This document shows, in pieces, positions 1-9,487 of a DNA stretch of 64,000 nucleotides. Source of the DNA: an uncultured Rhodospirillales bacterium (GTDB lineage Bacteria > Pseudomonadota > Alphaproteobacteria > CACIAM-22H2); NCBI GenBank assembly GCA_937926175.1, contig CALANV010000035.1, positions 1 through 64,000 of the forward strand. Direction: 5' to 3'. Within the stretch, counting starts at the first letter, position 1. Each line of letters starts with the position of its first letter. The position numbers and the translations under genes are program-made. A model generated the notes under the pieces. That model had not been told where the DNA came from. It saw nothing but the letters and a program-made list of their open reading frames with translations, and searched no databases.

Positions 1-258
1 GCGGGAAAGCTCGGCCTGCTCGGCGTGCCGGTGTTCGTGTTTCACGAGGGCGGCGAGCCGATCGCCCGCCGCTGTTTCGAGGAGATCGCGCGGCTGTCCG
101 GCGGCGCCTATTGTCCGTTCGACAGCCGCAGCGCCGATGCGCTGCGTGACCTGCTCGCCGCCGTCGCGACATTCGCCGCCGGCGGGCGCGCGGCGCTCGA
201 GGATTTCGGGCGGCGGCGCGGCGGCATCGTGCTGCAGCTGACGCATCAGATACGCTAG
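1..258 (+). CDS. C-terminal fragment of an unidentified protein (possibly VWA-like)
   Basis: The reading frame is open from the window edge and ends at TAG 256-258, leaving 85 visible residues. The fragment reads as the last strands and helices of an alpha/beta domain: a buried strand GVPVFVFHEGG, then a helix leading to LSGGAY and CPFDSRSADALRDLL. That pattern (a strand, then an 'is there enough of X' segment ending in LSGG.Y..F) resembles the end of von Willebrand A domains in alphaproteobacterial proteins often encoded next to J-domain genes. No catalytic motif is visible. The downstream J-domain gene starts 7 bp later, so the two are probably co-transcribed. The family assignment is inference from a short tail. 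Confidence 0.6.
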   Translation, partial: AGKLGLLGVPVFVFHEGGEPIARRCFEEIARLSGGAYCPFDSRSADALRDLLAAVATFAAGGRAALEDFGRRRGGIVLQLTHQIR

Positions 259-265
259 CCCACCC

Positions 266-994
266 GTGTTTCTGTTCTACCTTCTCATCGGCTTCGTCCT
301 TCTGCTGGCGCTCTATACGCTGGCGCAGGCCTATGTCCGGGCGGAGCCGCGGCAGATTCTGGGCGTGCTGCGCTGGGTGGCGGCTGTCGTCCTCGCGGCG
401 TTCGCCGTATGGCTGGTGGCAAGCGGGCGTTTCGCGCAGGCGCTGATGACGGCGTTTGCGCTCGCACCGCTTCTCGCGCGTTGGCGGTCGCTTCTCAACA
501 CGTGGCGCAACGCGACGGGCCCGCGGCCCGGCCAGACGTCGGACGTCGAAACCCCGTGGCTCAGGATGTCGCTCGACCATGACACGGGGACGATGGACGG
601 CAGCGTTCTCCAGGGAGCGTGGAAAGGGCGGCGGCTGGCAGAGCTGGACCTGTCGGCGCTGCTCGACGTCCTGGCGGAATGCCGGGCCAACGACCCGGAC
701 GGGGCGCAGCTCCTCGAAGCCTATCTCGACCGGATACATCCAGACTGGCGGACAGACTGGCGGACGACGCGCGCCGCCGATGACCGCGACGACGCAGCGC
801 GGGCCGGCGCTTCGGCCGGTGGCATGACCCGGGCCGAAGCCGCCGAGATCCTGGGCGTTCCGCCGGATGCGCCGCCGGAGGTCATCCGCGAAGCGCATCG
901 CCGCCTCATGCTGAAACTTCATCCGGACAAGGGCGGGTCCTCGTATCTCGCGGCCAAGATCAACCAGGCGAAGGAGGTCCTGCTGGGGACCTGA
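266..994 (+). CDS. Membrane-anchored J-domain (DnaJ-like) protein
   Basis: This 242-residue protein starts at GTG 266, 7 bp after the upstream stop. Two hydrophobic segments lie at about residues 2-22 and 33-65, followed by a linker with WLRMSLDHDTGTMDGSV (an island typical of these proteins). A C-terminal J domain covers about residues 187-242, with the HPD triad at residues 219-221 (LHPDKGG). J domains stimulate ATP hydrolysis by Hsp70/DnaK. Here the co-chaperone would be tethered to the inner membrane with the J domain facing the cytoplasm. The arrangement matches small DjlA/TIM14-like proteins common in Alphaproteobacteria. There is no zinc-finger or glycine-rich domain, so it is not DnaJ itself. 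The client is unknown. Confidence 0.85.
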   Translation: MFLFYLLIGFVLLLALYTLAQAYVRAEPRQILGVLRWVAAVVLAAFAVWLVASGRFAQALMTAFALAPLLARWRSLLNTWRNATGPRPGQTSDVETPWLRMSLDHDTGTMDGSVLQGAWKGRRLAELDLSALLDVLAECRANDPDGAQLLEAYLDRIHPDWRTDWRTTRAADDRDDAARAGASAGGMTRAEAAEILGVPPDAPPEVIREAHRRLMLKLHPDKGGSSYLAAKINQAKEVLLGT

Positions 995-1083
995 CCGGGG
1001 TCTCGGGCGTTTTTTCCGCGTCGCCACGAGATCGACGGAATCGTCGCCGATCATGCGCAACGCCGCAGGCGGGAGAGGACGCA

Positions 1084-2655
1084 ATGAGTCGCTGGTTCAC
1101 CGGCTGGATCTGGATCCTGATCGCAACGCTGCTGGCGCTGCCGCCTGTGCCGGCGCTGGCCCAGGAAGGGACGGCGGGCCAGCCGGCGGCCACGACATCA
1201 GCACGCACCGAGACGCAGCCGAACGCCGCCGTCACCGAGCACACGATCGAGATCGACGGCGTCAGTCTCGCCTATACGGCGACCGTCGCGGCACTGCCCG
1301 TCGCCGATCGCGATGGAACGACCAAGGCGCACATCTACTACACGAGCTACGTGGCCAAGGATGGCGGCGCCGGCCGGCCGGTCACGTTCGTGTTCAACGG
1401 CGGACCGGGGGCTTCGTCGGCCTATCTGCATCTGGGCGCGCTGGGGCCGCGGCGCGTGACTCTCAATGACGACGGCACGGCCTCGGTCCCGCCGGCGACG
1501 ACGACGACCACCCCGTCGACGTGGCTGTCGTTCACCGATCTCGTGTTCGTCGATACCGTCGGCACGGGGTTCAGCCGGCCCGCCTCGGTCGATGGAAAGC
1601 CGGTGCCGAACGACGAATTCTGGGGCGTCGACGAGGACGTCGAATGGTCGGCGCGCTTCATTCACCGCTATCTCAGCGACACGAAACGGTGGCACGCGCC
1701 GAAGTTCCTCGTTGGCGAAAGCTATGGCGGCTTTCGCGTCGCCAAGCTCGCGAACAGGCTGCCGACACGCTACGGCATCGACCTGAACGGGATCGTGCTG
1801 ATCTCGCCCGCGCTGGAGTTCGGCCTGTTTCGCGGCGACGACCGCTTCGAGCTGTGGCCGGCGGTCCTGCGGCTTCCATCGCTGGCGGCGGTGGCCTGGC
1901 GGCACGGCCGCGCCGGCCCCGGCGAGCGTAGCGCCGAGGCCCGCGACCGTTTCCTTGCTGAAGTCGAGGCGTTCAGTCTCAAGGAGATGCTGCCGGCGCT
2001 GGCGCAGGGTAGCATGCTGCCGGCGGAGGCGCGCGAGGCGATCTATCGTCGCATTGCCGCGTATACCGGGCTGACGTTCGATGTGGTCGCACGGGCCGAG
2101 GGACGGGTGTCGCGCGAAACCTTCATCAAGGAACTTCTCGCGGGCGACCTGCGCGTCATCGGGCGCTATGACGGCTCGGTCAGCATTCCGGATCCGGATC
2201 CCGCCGAACCTCGCTTCCGCGATACGGACCCGACGCTCGGCGGACTCACGGCGCCGTTCCTGACGGCGCTGAACGCGTACCTGCGCAACGAGCTCGGATT
2301 CGTCACCGATAGGCCCTACATCCTGCTCAACTCACGCACGAGCGCCAATTGGAACTGGGGCTCGGCGCAGCAAGGCGGAACGAATGTCGGGGCCGGTGAC
2401 GATCTGCGCGCGGCGATGACGGGCAACCGGGCGTTGCGCGTGCTGATCGCGCATGGCCGCTTCGATCTCGTCACGCCGTACTTCGCGTCGGTTCATGTGG
2501 CCAATCAGATCCGGCTCGATCCGGCGCGGCGCAAGGACCTTACGGTCCGGCTCTATGACGGTGGGCATATGATGTATCTCCACAAGGTCGAGCGCGCCCG
2601 TCTGTTCGAGGATGCCCGCGCCTTTTTCGCGGCGAGCGTGCCACCGATGGATTGA
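1084..2655 (+). CDS. Exported S10 family serine carboxypeptidase-like protein
   Basis: The protein has 523 residues, beginning with a signal peptide (positively charged start, hydrophobic core, ALA cleavage site near residue 26). The S10 peptidase landmarks are present: FNGGPGASS oxyanion region, nucleophile in GESYGG (Ser213), Asp461 in GRFDLVTPY, and His495 in GGHMMY, giving the Ser-Asp-His triad of the alpha/beta-hydrolase fold. Family members remove C-terminal residues from peptides at acidic pH. This one should act in the periplasm. It sits alone between the J-domain gene and a 300-bp gap before galU, so it is probably its own unit. Substrate is not predictable from the sequence. Confidence 0.9.
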   Translation: MSRWFTGWIWILIATLLALPPVPALAQEGTAGQPAATTSARTETQPNAAVTEHTIEIDGVSLAYTATVAALPVADRDGTTKAHIYYTSYVAKDGGAGRPVTFVFNGGPGASSAYLHLGALGPRRVTLNDDGTASVPPATTTTTPSTWLSFTDLVFVDTVGTGFSRPASVDGKPVPNDEFWGVDEDVEWSARFIHRYLSDTKRWHAPKFLVGESYGGFRVAKLANRLPTRYGIDLNGIVLISPALEFGLFRGDDRFELWPAVLRLPSLAAVAWRHGRAGPGERSAEARDRFLAEVEAFSLKEMLPALAQGSMLPAEAREAIYRRIAAYTGLTFDVVARAEGRVSRETFIKELLAGDLRVIGRYDGSVSIPDPDPAEPRFRDTDPTLGGLTAPFLTALNAYLRNELGFVTDRPYILLNSRTSANWNWGSAQQGGTNVGAGDDLRAAMTGNRALRVLIAHGRFDLVTPYFASVHVANQIRLDPARRKDLTVRLYDGGHMMYLHKVERARLFEDARAFFAASVPPMD

Positions 2656-2832
2656 TCGGGCGGCCCGACGAGTCCCGAACGGCCGGCCAGCCGTGCCCGG
2701 GCGGGATGCCGCACCGGTTTCGAATGCGCGGCTTTAGTCCCGTTTCGTCGTCGCAGGTCCCAGCCCGCGCTCATCCCGACCCGATCGATGTCACAACTTA
2801 AGCTATTGGCGTACTTGCGAATTCCGGCCTCA

Positions 2833-2856
2833 TGTGGCAAAACCGCCACAATTTTT
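2833..2856 (+). terminator. Candidate intrinsic terminator in the 306-bp gap before galU
   Basis: A 6-bp stem TGTGGC/GCCACA (2833-2838 with 2845-2850) with a 6-nt loop is followed by ATTTTT. It lies about 180 bp after the S10 peptidase gene and 105 bp before galU, so it could end the peptidase transcript or attenuate the galU leader. The stem is short. Apart from this hairpin I see nothing else definite in 2656-2961. Confidence 0.4.
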
Positions 2857-2961
2857 CGGAAGCCGGGGCGGGAACAAAGTGCAAAGCTGGACCGTTTCCC
2901 GACACCCGCGAGCTGCAACGAACACAATCCTTCACAACGACGAATTTCGAAGTGACGCCCT

Positions 2962-3831
2962 ATGACCGTACGCGTGCGTAAAGCCATTTTTCCAGTTGGC
3001 GGCCTGGGCACACGTTTTCTGCCCGCAACCAAGGCGATGCCGAAGGAGATGCTTCCGGTCGTCGACAAGCCGTTGATCCAATACGCGCTCGAGGAGGCGC
3101 AGGCGGCCGGGATCGAGGAGTTCATTTTCGTCACCGGCCGCGGCAAGACGGCGATCGAGGATCATTTCGATCATTCGTTCGAGCTGGAGCACACGCTTGA
3201 GGCGCGGGGAAAACTGAAGGAGCTCGAGGCGTTGCGGCGCTGGGTGCCGAAGCCCGGTAGCATCGCCTACACGCGTCAGCAGGAGCCGCTCGGTCTGGGG
3301 CATGCCGTCTGGTGCGCCCGCCAGCTCGTGGGCGATGAGCCGTTCGCCGTGCTGCTCGCCGACGATCTGATCCTGTCGACGACGCCCTGCCTGAAGCAGA
3401 TGATCGACGTCTATCCCGAAGTGCGCGGCAACATGGTCGCGGTGATGGACGTCTCGCGCGAGCACGTCAGCCGCTACGGCATCATCGAGGCCGGGCGCGA
3501 CGACGGCCGGCTGGTCCAGGTGAAGGGCATGGTCGAGAAACCCGATCCGGACAAGGCGCCGTCGACGCTCGCCGTCATCGGCCGCTACATTCTCGAACCG
3601 GCAGTGTTCGAGCATCTCGACCGGCAGAACCGCGGCGCGGGCGGCGAGATTCAGCTGACCGATGCGATGGCCACGCTGATCGGGCGCAGTCCGTTCCATG
3701 GCTACCGCTTCGAAGGCCGCCGTTTCGATTGCGGTGACAAGGTCGGGTTCTTCGAAGCGAATCTCGCCTTCGCCCTCGCGCGCGAAGACATCGGCGCGGA
3801 CGTGCGCGAGATTCTGAAGAACTATCGCTGA
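2962..3831 (+). CDS. galU: UTP--glucose-1-phosphate uridylyltransferase
   Basis: The protein has 289 residues, the normal GalU length. The N-terminal nucleotide-binding signature GGLGTRFLPATK (from residue 13) is followed by PKEMLPVVDKP, and later come the GLGHAV, LLADD and VEKP motifs of bacterial GalU. It makes UDP-glucose from UTP and glucose-1-phosphate. The next two genes (ugd and a phosphohexomutase gene) use or supply the same intermediates, so the three form a UDP-glucose/UDP-glucuronate supply operon for surface polysaccharide. There is an 81-bp gap to ugd. Confidence 0.96.
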   Translation: MTVRVRKAIFPVGGLGTRFLPATKAMPKEMLPVVDKPLIQYALEEAQAAGIEEFIFVTGRGKTAIEDHFDHSFELEHTLEARGKLKELEALRRWVPKPGSIAYTRQQEPLGLGHAVWCARQLVGDEPFAVLLADDLILSTTPCLKQMIDVYPEVRGNMVAVMDVSREHVSRYGIIEAGRDDGRLVQVKGMVEKPDPDKAPSTLAVIGRYILEPAVFEHLDRQNRGAGGEIQLTDAMATLIGRSPFHGYRFEGRRFDCGDKVGFFEANLAFALAREDIGADVREILKNYR

Positions 3832-3912
3832 GACGATTCGTTGGCGCGACGCCTCGACGTCGGCCGGCGCGCGCCGATGCGGGGGCCAGCAGAACACGGG
3901 ATGAGGGAATAG

Positions 3913-5241
3913 ATGCGCATCGCGATGATCGGCACCGGATATGTCGGCCTCGTATCCGGCGCGTGCTTCTCCGAGTTCGGCGTCGAGGTCGTCTGCGTCG
4001 ACAAGGACGAGAACAAGATCCGGCGGCTGAAGCAGGGGGAAATCCCGATCTACGAGCCCGGGCTCGACGTGTTGGTCGCGAACAACGTCAAGGCTGGCCG
4101 CCTGTGGTTCACCACCGATCTTGCCGCGGCGGTGCCGGGGGCGGACGCCGTCTTCATTGCGGTCGGCACGCCGTCGCGACGCGGCGACGGCCACGCCGAC
4201 CTGAGCTACGTGTTCGGCGCGGCCGAGGAGATCGCCCGCGCGCTCGACGGCTATACCGTCGTGGTCACGAAATCCACGGTCCCGGTGGGCACCGGCCGCG
4301 AGGTCGCACGCCGCATCCGCGCCGTCCGTCCCGATGCCGAATTCGACGTCGTCTCGAACCCGGAATTCCTGCGCGAGGGTTCGGCAATCAACGATTTCAT
4401 GCGGCCGGACCGGGTCGTGATCGGCGCGGACAGCGAACGCGCCCGCCAGGTGATGCGGGAGCTGTACCGGCCGCTCTACCTGATCGAGACGCCGATGGTT
4501 TTCACCACCATCGAAACGTCGGAGCTGATCAAGTACGCGGCCAACACGTTCCTTGCGACCAAGATCACGTTCATCAACGAGATCGCCGATCTGTGCGAGA
4601 AGGTCGGCGCCGACGTGCACGACGTGGCGCGCGGCATCGGCCTCGACGGCCGCATCGGCCGCAAGTTCCTGCATCCCGGTCCCGGCTACGGCGGTTCGTG
4701 CTTTCCCAAGGACACGTTGGCGCTGGTCCGCACGGCCCAGGAAGCCGGTGCGCCTTTGCGCATCGTCGAAACCGTGGTCGAAATCAACAACGCGCGAAAG
4801 AAGCGGATGGCGACGAAGATCATCGACGCCTGCGGCGGCAGTGTGGAAGGCAAGACGATCGCCATGCTCGGGCTCACGTTCAAGCCCAACACCGACGACA
4901 TGCGCGATGCCCCCAGCCTCGATATCGTGCCGGCGCTCGAGGCTGCCGGCGCCAAGGTCCGCGCCTTCGATCCGGAAGGGATGAAAGAGGCGGCGAAGCT
5001 GCTGCCCAACGTCACGTACTGCCAGAACGCCTACGAGACGATGGAGAATGCCGACGCGCTGGTCCTGACCACGGAGTGGAACGAGTTTCGCGCGCTCGAC
5101 CTCGACCGCGTCAAGTCGCTGCTGAAGACGCCGATCGTCGTAGATCTGCGCAACATCTACGAGCCCGCAGCCATGGTCGCGGCCGGGTTCCATTATGTGT
5201 GCATCGGCCGCCCAGTTCCCAACCAAGCAGCAAAATCATGA
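3913..5241 (+). CDS. ugd: UDP-glucose 6-dehydrogenase
   Basis: The protein has 442 residues. The N-terminal Rossmann motif GTGYVGL occupies residues 7-13. The catalytic cysteine is Cys263 in GPGYGGSCFPKD. The middle helix with EFLREGSA and the C-terminal FKPNTDDMRDAPS segment are typical of the UDP-glucose/GDP-mannose dehydrogenase family. The UDP-glucose (rather than GDP-mannose) assignment rests on overall similarity and on the adjacent galU. It oxidises UDP-glucose twice with NAD+ to UDP-glucuronate. The stop codon overlaps the next start as ATGA (5238-5241), indicating translational coupling to the phosphohexomutase gene. Confidence 0.95.
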   Translation: MRIAMIGTGYVGLVSGACFSEFGVEVVCVDKDENKIRRLKQGEIPIYEPGLDVLVANNVKAGRLWFTTDLAAAVPGADAVFIAVGTPSRRGDGHADLSYVFGAAEEIARALDGYTVVVTKSTVPVGTGREVARRIRAVRPDAEFDVVSNPEFLREGSAINDFMRPDRVVIGADSERARQVMRELYRPLYLIETPMVFTTIETSELIKYAANTFLATKITFINEIADLCEKVGADVHDVARGIGLDGRIGRKFLHPGPGYGGSCFPKDTLALVRTAQEAGAPLRIVETVVEINNARKKRMATKIIDACGGSVEGKTIAMLGLTFKPNTDDMRDAPSLDIVPALEAAGAKVRAFDPEGMKEAAKLLPNVTYCQNAYETMENADALVLTTEWNEFRALDLDRVKSLLKTPIVVDLRNIYEPAAMVAAGFHYVCIGRPVPNQAAKS

Positions 5242-6635
5242 CAGACGCCCATCGCTTCGATCCGACCGTTCTCCGCGAGTACGATGTCCGCGGCATCGTC
5301 GGCAAGACGCTGTCGCCCAAGGATGCGCGCGCCGTCGGCCGTGCCTTCGGCACCAAGGTGGCCGAGAAGGGCGGACGCCGTATCGCCGTCGGTTACGATG
5401 GAAGACTGTCGTCGCCGGAGCTGGAAGCGGCGCTGGTCGACGGTCTCGCCGCCTGCGGGCTCGAGGTCCTGCGCATCGGCCTCGGCCCGACGCCGATGCT
5501 CTACTTCGCCGTCCGCGCGCTCGAGCTCGACGGCGGCGTGATGGTCACGGGATCGCACAATCCGCCCGACTACAACGGCTTCAAGATGATGCTGGGCAAG
5601 GGCAGCTTCTGGGGCAAGGATATCCAGGAGCTCGGGTGGATCGCGGCGAATGGCGCATTCGCGAACGGCAAGGGCGCAGTCCGCGAGCATCCGGTGTTCG
5701 ACGCCTATGTCGACCGCCTGATGCAGGAGTGGGCGCACGCCCAGGAACGCAACCCGCGACCGCTCACGGTTGCGTGGGACCCGGGCAATGGTGCCGCCGG
5801 CCGTGTCGTCGCCGAGCTGACGCGCCGGCTGCCGGGCAGGCACATCCTGCTGAACGAGACGATCGACGGGCGCTTCCCCGCACATCACCCCGATCCGACG
5901 GTGCTCAAGAACCTCGTCGATCTGCAGGAGGCGGTGCAGAAGAACGGCGCCGATCTCGGCATTGCGTTCGACGGCGACGGCGACCGCATCGGCGTGGTCG
6001 ACGGACAGGCGCGGGTACTGTGGGGCGATCAGCTGTTGGTGATTCTCGCCCGCGACGTGCTGCGCGAGCGGCCGGGGGCCACCATCATCGCCGACGTCAA
6101 GGCGAGCCAGGTCCTGTTCGACGAGATCCGCCGTGCCGGCGGCGAGCCGCTGATGTGGCGCACCGGGCATTCGATCATCAAGGCGAAGATGGCCGAGACC
6201 GGATCGCCGCTCGCGGGCGAGATGAGCGGGCATATCTTCTTCGCCGACCGCTGGTACGGCTTCGACGACGCGGTCTATGCCGCGCTGCGTCTGCTGGCCG
6301 TCGTTGCGACGGCACCCGACAGCCTGGCCGTCATGCGGGACCGGTTGCCGCAGGTCGTCAATACGCCCGAGCTGCGCTTTCCCGTGAGCGAGGAGCGGAA
6401 ATTCGCCGTGATCGATGAGGTCAAGGCGCGGCTGAAATCGGCGGGCGCGCAGGTCAACGACGTCGACGGCGTACGGGTGACGTCGCCGGACGGATGGTGG
6501 CTGCTGCGCGCGTCGAACACGCAGGACGTGCTCGTCGCCCGCTGCGAGGCGCACGACGAGGCGGGGCTTGCGCGCCTCAAGGCCGCGCTTGCCGATCAGT
6601 TGCGGCAGAGCGGTATCGAGCCGCCGGCGCTTTAG
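5238..6635 (+). CDS. Phosphomannomutase/phosphoglucomutase (alpha-D-phosphohexomutase family)
   Basis: The protein has 465 residues, starting at the ATG that overlaps the ugd stop. The phosphoserine is in TGSHNPPDYNGFK (Ser106). The metal-binding loop is FDGDGDRIG, the sugar-binding segment is GEMSGHIFF, and the phosphate-binding loop near the C-terminus is LRASNTQDVLVARCE. The length and motifs match the AlgC/ManB type that accepts both mannose and glucose phosphates. In the operon it would convert glucose-6-phosphate to glucose-1-phosphate for GalU, or supply mannose-1-phosphate. The phosphate loop reads RASNTQ where many relatives have RxSNTE; this is a mild variation. Confidence 0.93.
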   Translation: MTDAHRFDPTVLREYDVRGIVGKTLSPKDARAVGRAFGTKVAEKGGRRIAVGYDGRLSSPELEAALVDGLAACGLEVLRIGLGPTPMLYFAVRALELDGGVMVTGSHNPPDYNGFKMMLGKGSFWGKDIQELGWIAANGAFANGKGAVREHPVFDAYVDRLMQEWAHAQERNPRPLTVAWDPGNGAAGRVVAELTRRLPGRHILLNETIDGRFPAHHPDPTVLKNLVDLQEAVQKNGADLGIAFDGDGDRIGVVDGQARVLWGDQLLVILARDVLRERPGATIIADVKASQVLFDEIRRAGGEPLMWRTGHSIIKAKMAETGSPLAGEMSGHIFFADRWYGFDDAVYAALRLLAVVATAPDSLAVMRDRLPQVVNTPELRFPVSEERKFAVIDEVKARLKSAGAQVNDVDGVRVTSPDGWWLLRASNTQDVLVARCEAHDEAGLARLKAALADQLRQSGIEPPAL

Positions 6636-6666
6636 CTTGGACGGCCCCGGAGAAGGGCGCGACCGG

Positions 6667-7122
6667 ATGCAGTTCTTCTTCTATGGCACGCTGATGGACC
6701 CGGACGTACTGCGTGCCGTGCTGGGGCCGGCCGCCGTCGCCTTCGTGGAGCCGGCGGTCCTGCGTGGCTGGCGGCGCGTCGGTCTCGTCGGCGCGACCTA
6801 TCCCGTCGCCGTGCGCGCCGGACGCGCGTCGCAGGTCGACGGCGTGCTGGCCTGGGGCATCGATGCGCGTGGCCGCGAGCGTCTGATCGCGTATGAAGGG
6901 GATTCGTATTTCATGATGCGGCTGCCGATCGAGGTCCGCGGCAAGACCGTTCGCGCCTTCGTCTTCGTGCCGCGCATCGATCGGCCGATCCGGGTATCGG
7001 GCCCGTGGGACTTCGCGGAATGGCAGCGCGTGCACAAGCGCCGCTGGATCGCGGGCCTGCGCGCACGCTCGGCGCGACGGGGCGTTCATGCGCCCATCCG
7101 TGTCGAGGGGGCGTGCGCCTGA
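6667..7122 (+). CDS. Gamma-glutamylcyclotransferase (AIG2-like) family protein
   Basis: The protein has 151 residues. It starts at ATG 6667, where the conserved N-terminal strand FFFYGTLMD begins; an in-frame extension to 6568 would overlap the preceding gene and lacks family similarity. YGTL is the family signature, and IAYEGDSY contains the acidic residue expected for the cyclisation reaction (Glu in YEG). Family members release 5-oxoproline from gamma-glutamyl amines or act on related amides. It follows the phosphohexomutase gene by 31 bp and may be cotranscribed, although no functional link is evident. It converges with the downstream D,D-carboxypeptidase gene. Confidence 0.82.
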   Translation: MQFFFYGTLMDPDVLRAVLGPAAVAFVEPAVLRGWRRVGLVGATYPVAVRAGRASQVDGVLAWGIDARGRERLIAYEGDSYFMMRLPIEVRGKTVRAFVFVPRIDRPIRVSGPWDFAEWQRVHKRRWIAGLRARSARRGVHAPIRVEGACA

Positions 7123-7143
7123 ACGGCCGGCACGACGGCCCGC

Positions 7144-8430
7144 TCAGCTGTTGCTGTGAGCGGCAATCTGGCTGGCGTTGATCGTCTCGTCCGGACTGAG
7201 CGTGATGCAGCTCATCCGGCGCTTCTTGAGCGCGCTGCATGCCTTGCGCGCCGCGGTCTCGGTCAGGCCGACGAAACGGGCGCGATAGAGCATTTCCTGG
7301 CGCCGCTGGACCGGCACGAGTTCGACCTTCGCATCCGACAGATAGGTCGGAGCGAGCTTCACCGCCTGCTCGGTCGCCCGGCGCGCGGGGTCGACGTCCC
7401 TGAACGCGCCGACCTGGACGCCCCAGGACGCATCGTCGCCATTGCGGTCGACCTCACGCGTCGCCGTGCGGGCCGGCCTCCCGGCGCGGGCGGCCGGCTG
7501 CGCGTTCGCGACCTTGACGGTCTTCACCGCCTTCACCGTCTTGGTGCCGGAGCTCGTGACGCGCGCCTGCCTGATCTCGGGCGCGGGGACCGGCGCGGCG
7601 AACGCGGCATCGAACAGTTGGGCCATTCTCTGATCGCGCGCCGACGGCGAGATGCCGCCCATGACGATGCCGATCAGGCGGCGGTCGCCACGCTTGGCCG
7701 ACGCCGCCAGATTGAAGCCGGAGGCACGGATGTATCCGGTCTTGATGCCGTCGGCACCGTCGTACCAGGTGTTCAGCCGGTTATGGCTGACATGCGTGCG
7801 GCCGCCGTATGTGAACTCGTTGACCGAGAACAGGTGGTAGTGGTGCGGAAAGTCGCGGATGAGGGCGCGGGCGAGAACCGCTAGGTCGCGCGCCGTCGTC
7901 ACCTGTCGCCCGTCGGGTAGACCCGACGCGTTGCGGAACGTGGTCTTTGTCATGCCCAGCTTGCGGGCCTTCGCCGTCATCATCTGGGCGAAGCGCTCCT
8001 CGCTGCCGCCGAGCGCCTCGGCCGCGACCACGGCCGCATCGTTGGCCGACTTGACGATCAGGGCCAAGATGACGTCGCGGACGGAAATCGTGTCGCCCGC
8101 CCGAAGGCCGAGCTTGGTCGGCGCCTGTGCTGCGGCGCGTGCCGAGACGGGCAGGCGCGACTGGAACGTGAGGCGCTTGGCATCCACGGCCTCGAACAGC
8201 AGATAGACCGTCATCATCTTGGTGAGCGAGGCGGGATAGCGCTTCTCGTCGGCGCGGTCCTCGTAAAGAACCTCGCCCGAATCCGCGTCGATGATGATCG
8301 CCGCCGTGCGGGCAGCGCGCGCCGGCGCGGACCAGCCGAGACAGATGGCCAGCGTCAGGAGGAGAATGGTGAGGACGTGAGAGGCGGCGAAACGGCCCGA
8401 CGCGTATTTGGACTGCAACCTATCGGACAA
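7144..8430 (-). CDS. D-alanyl-D-alanine carboxypeptidase with C-terminal SPOR domain
   Basis: The protein has 428 residues and is read from a TTG start at 8430; no upstream ATG fits and the next in-frame candidate is TTG 8418. A signal peptide covers about residues 15-40. The penicillin-binding catalytic motifs are all present: SLTK (Ser68-Lys71), SAN (128-130) and KTG (230-232). A proline/lysine-rich linker leads to a C-terminal SPOR domain (about 345-420) of the type that binds denuded septal glycan. It removes the terminal D-Ala of peptidoglycan pentapeptides in the periplasm, and the SPOR domain suggests targeting to division sites. This DacC/DacF-plus-SPOR architecture is common in Alphaproteobacteria. 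Confidence 0.93.
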   Translation of the reverse strand: MSDRLQSKYASGRFAASHVLTILLLTLAICLGWSAPARAARTAAIIIDADSGEVLYEDRADEKRYPASLTKMMTVYLLFEAVDAKRLTFQSRLPVSARAAAQAPTKLGLRAGDTISVRDVILALIVKSANDAAVVAAEALGGSEERFAQMMTAKARKLGMTKTTFRNASGLPDGRQVTTARDLAVLARALIRDFPHHYHLFSVNEFTYGGRTHVSHNRLNTWYDGADGIKTGYIRASGFNLAASAKRGDRRLIGIVMGGISPSARDQRMAQLFDAAFAAPVPAPEIRQARVTSSGTKTVKAVKTVKVANAQPAARAGRPARTATREVDRNGDDASWGVQVGAFRDVDPARRATEQAVKLAPTYLSDAKVELVPVQRRQEMLYRARFVGLTETAARKACSALKKRRMSCITLSPDETINASQIAAHSNS

Positions 8431-8699
8431 ACCGACCCCCCAGAAATCGTCGCCGCAATTGTGGTTAATCTACGGTGAAGGTTGCCACTTGTCGAGCAAA
8501 AATCGCGCGATTCCATTGGCTTACGCGATTTCTTTGGGATTATAAGTGACGTACCCTGACGAAGCGTAAATCGGCGCAAAAACGGAGGCGGCGCGAGTCG
8601 TGGCGGCCCCGACCGTGGATTTCGACCCGGAGGATTCCTTCAACCGGCGGCGAGAGGCAGGTGTATGGTGCCGACGATTTCTTTGCGGGTGGGCCCGAG

Positions 8700-9398
8700 A
8701 TGAACTTCTTTTCTAAGGCAGTTCTTGTGGCGGCTACGGTTCTTCTTGGCGCTTGCGCCTACAGACCGGGCGCGATCAGTGACCCGATCCAGCGGAAGTT
8801 TCAGTACTTCAGCTACCTCAACGGGGACGACATCCGCCAAGACTGTCGGCGCGGTATGCCGGCACGCTACCGCCTAGTCTACAATGCAGTCTACGACGAG
8901 CAGGTAAGGGCCTACGACCTTCGCCACAGTGCGACCGGATCGGGTGCCGTGCTGTTCGCCCACGTGTTCGGCGGCGGGGGGAATGTGTCGACGTTCGATC
9001 CGCGCGATCCGACGGGACCGTGGCGCGGCGAAGCTTCGAACGTGCGGCTGGACGAAGCCCAGTATCTCAAGCTGATCCGGGCGATCGAGGCCAGCGGCTT
9101 CGGTACGCCGGCGCCGGAGGGGATGATCCTGCCGTCCGGCGCCTTCTACTGGATCGCGAGTGCCTGCGCCGACGGTCAATTCCACTTCAATGCCTGGCTC
9201 TATCCGTCGGAGCGGTTCGATCAGATCCGGTTTGCCCAACTTCTGTTCGCCCATGACCGGACCGGGGTGCCGGTGAACCCGCCCCGGCCGATCAGCCGGG
9301 CCGAGCAGCGGCTCAAGCCCCAGACGGATAATCCGACGTTGGACTTCGAACTGCGCGTCGGGCGGAACGGCCTGGCCGGGCATGGCACAGTTTTCTGA
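8700..9398 (+). CDS. Putative lipoprotein of unknown function
   Basis: The protein has 232 residues from ATG 8700. This start is preferred to one 39 nt upstream because it places a lipoprotein signal (MNFFSKAVLVAATVLLGAC) at the N-terminus, with lipobox LGAC and Cys19 as the lipidated residue. The mature part is soluble and without repeats, with FYWIASACADGQFHFNAW and FDQIRFAQLLFAHD among the distinctive segments. I do not recognise the family. It stands alone between two control regions, divergent from the D,D-carboxypeptidase gene. The segment 8431-8699 is a divergent promoter region in which I identify no specific site. Confidence 0.78.
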   Translation: MNFFSKAVLVAATVLLGACAYRPGAISDPIQRKFQYFSYLNGDDIRQDCRRGMPARYRLVYNAVYDEQVRAYDLRHSATGSGAVLFAHVFGGGGNVSTFDPRDPTGPWRGEASNVRLDEAQYLKLIRAIEASGFGTPAPEGMILPSGAFYWIASACADGQFHFNAWLYPSERFDQIRFAQLLFAHDRTGVPVNPPRPISRAEQRLKPQTDNPTLDFELRVGRNGLAGHGTVF

Positions 9399-9487
9399 CG
9401 CGGTATCTCGGTAAGAAAATCTGGCCTGAGCGAAGCCGGCCTGAGCAAGGTGGGGCGCCTTTTTATGCTGCAGTGCACAAAAAGGCG

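Noticed and set aside
2932..5226. A 764-codon frame on the minus strand opposite galU and ugd
   Set aside because: Galu and ugd on the plus strand have complete, conserved motifs; the antisense frame is Arg/Ala/Asp/His-rich low complexity, a typical GC-rich shadow.
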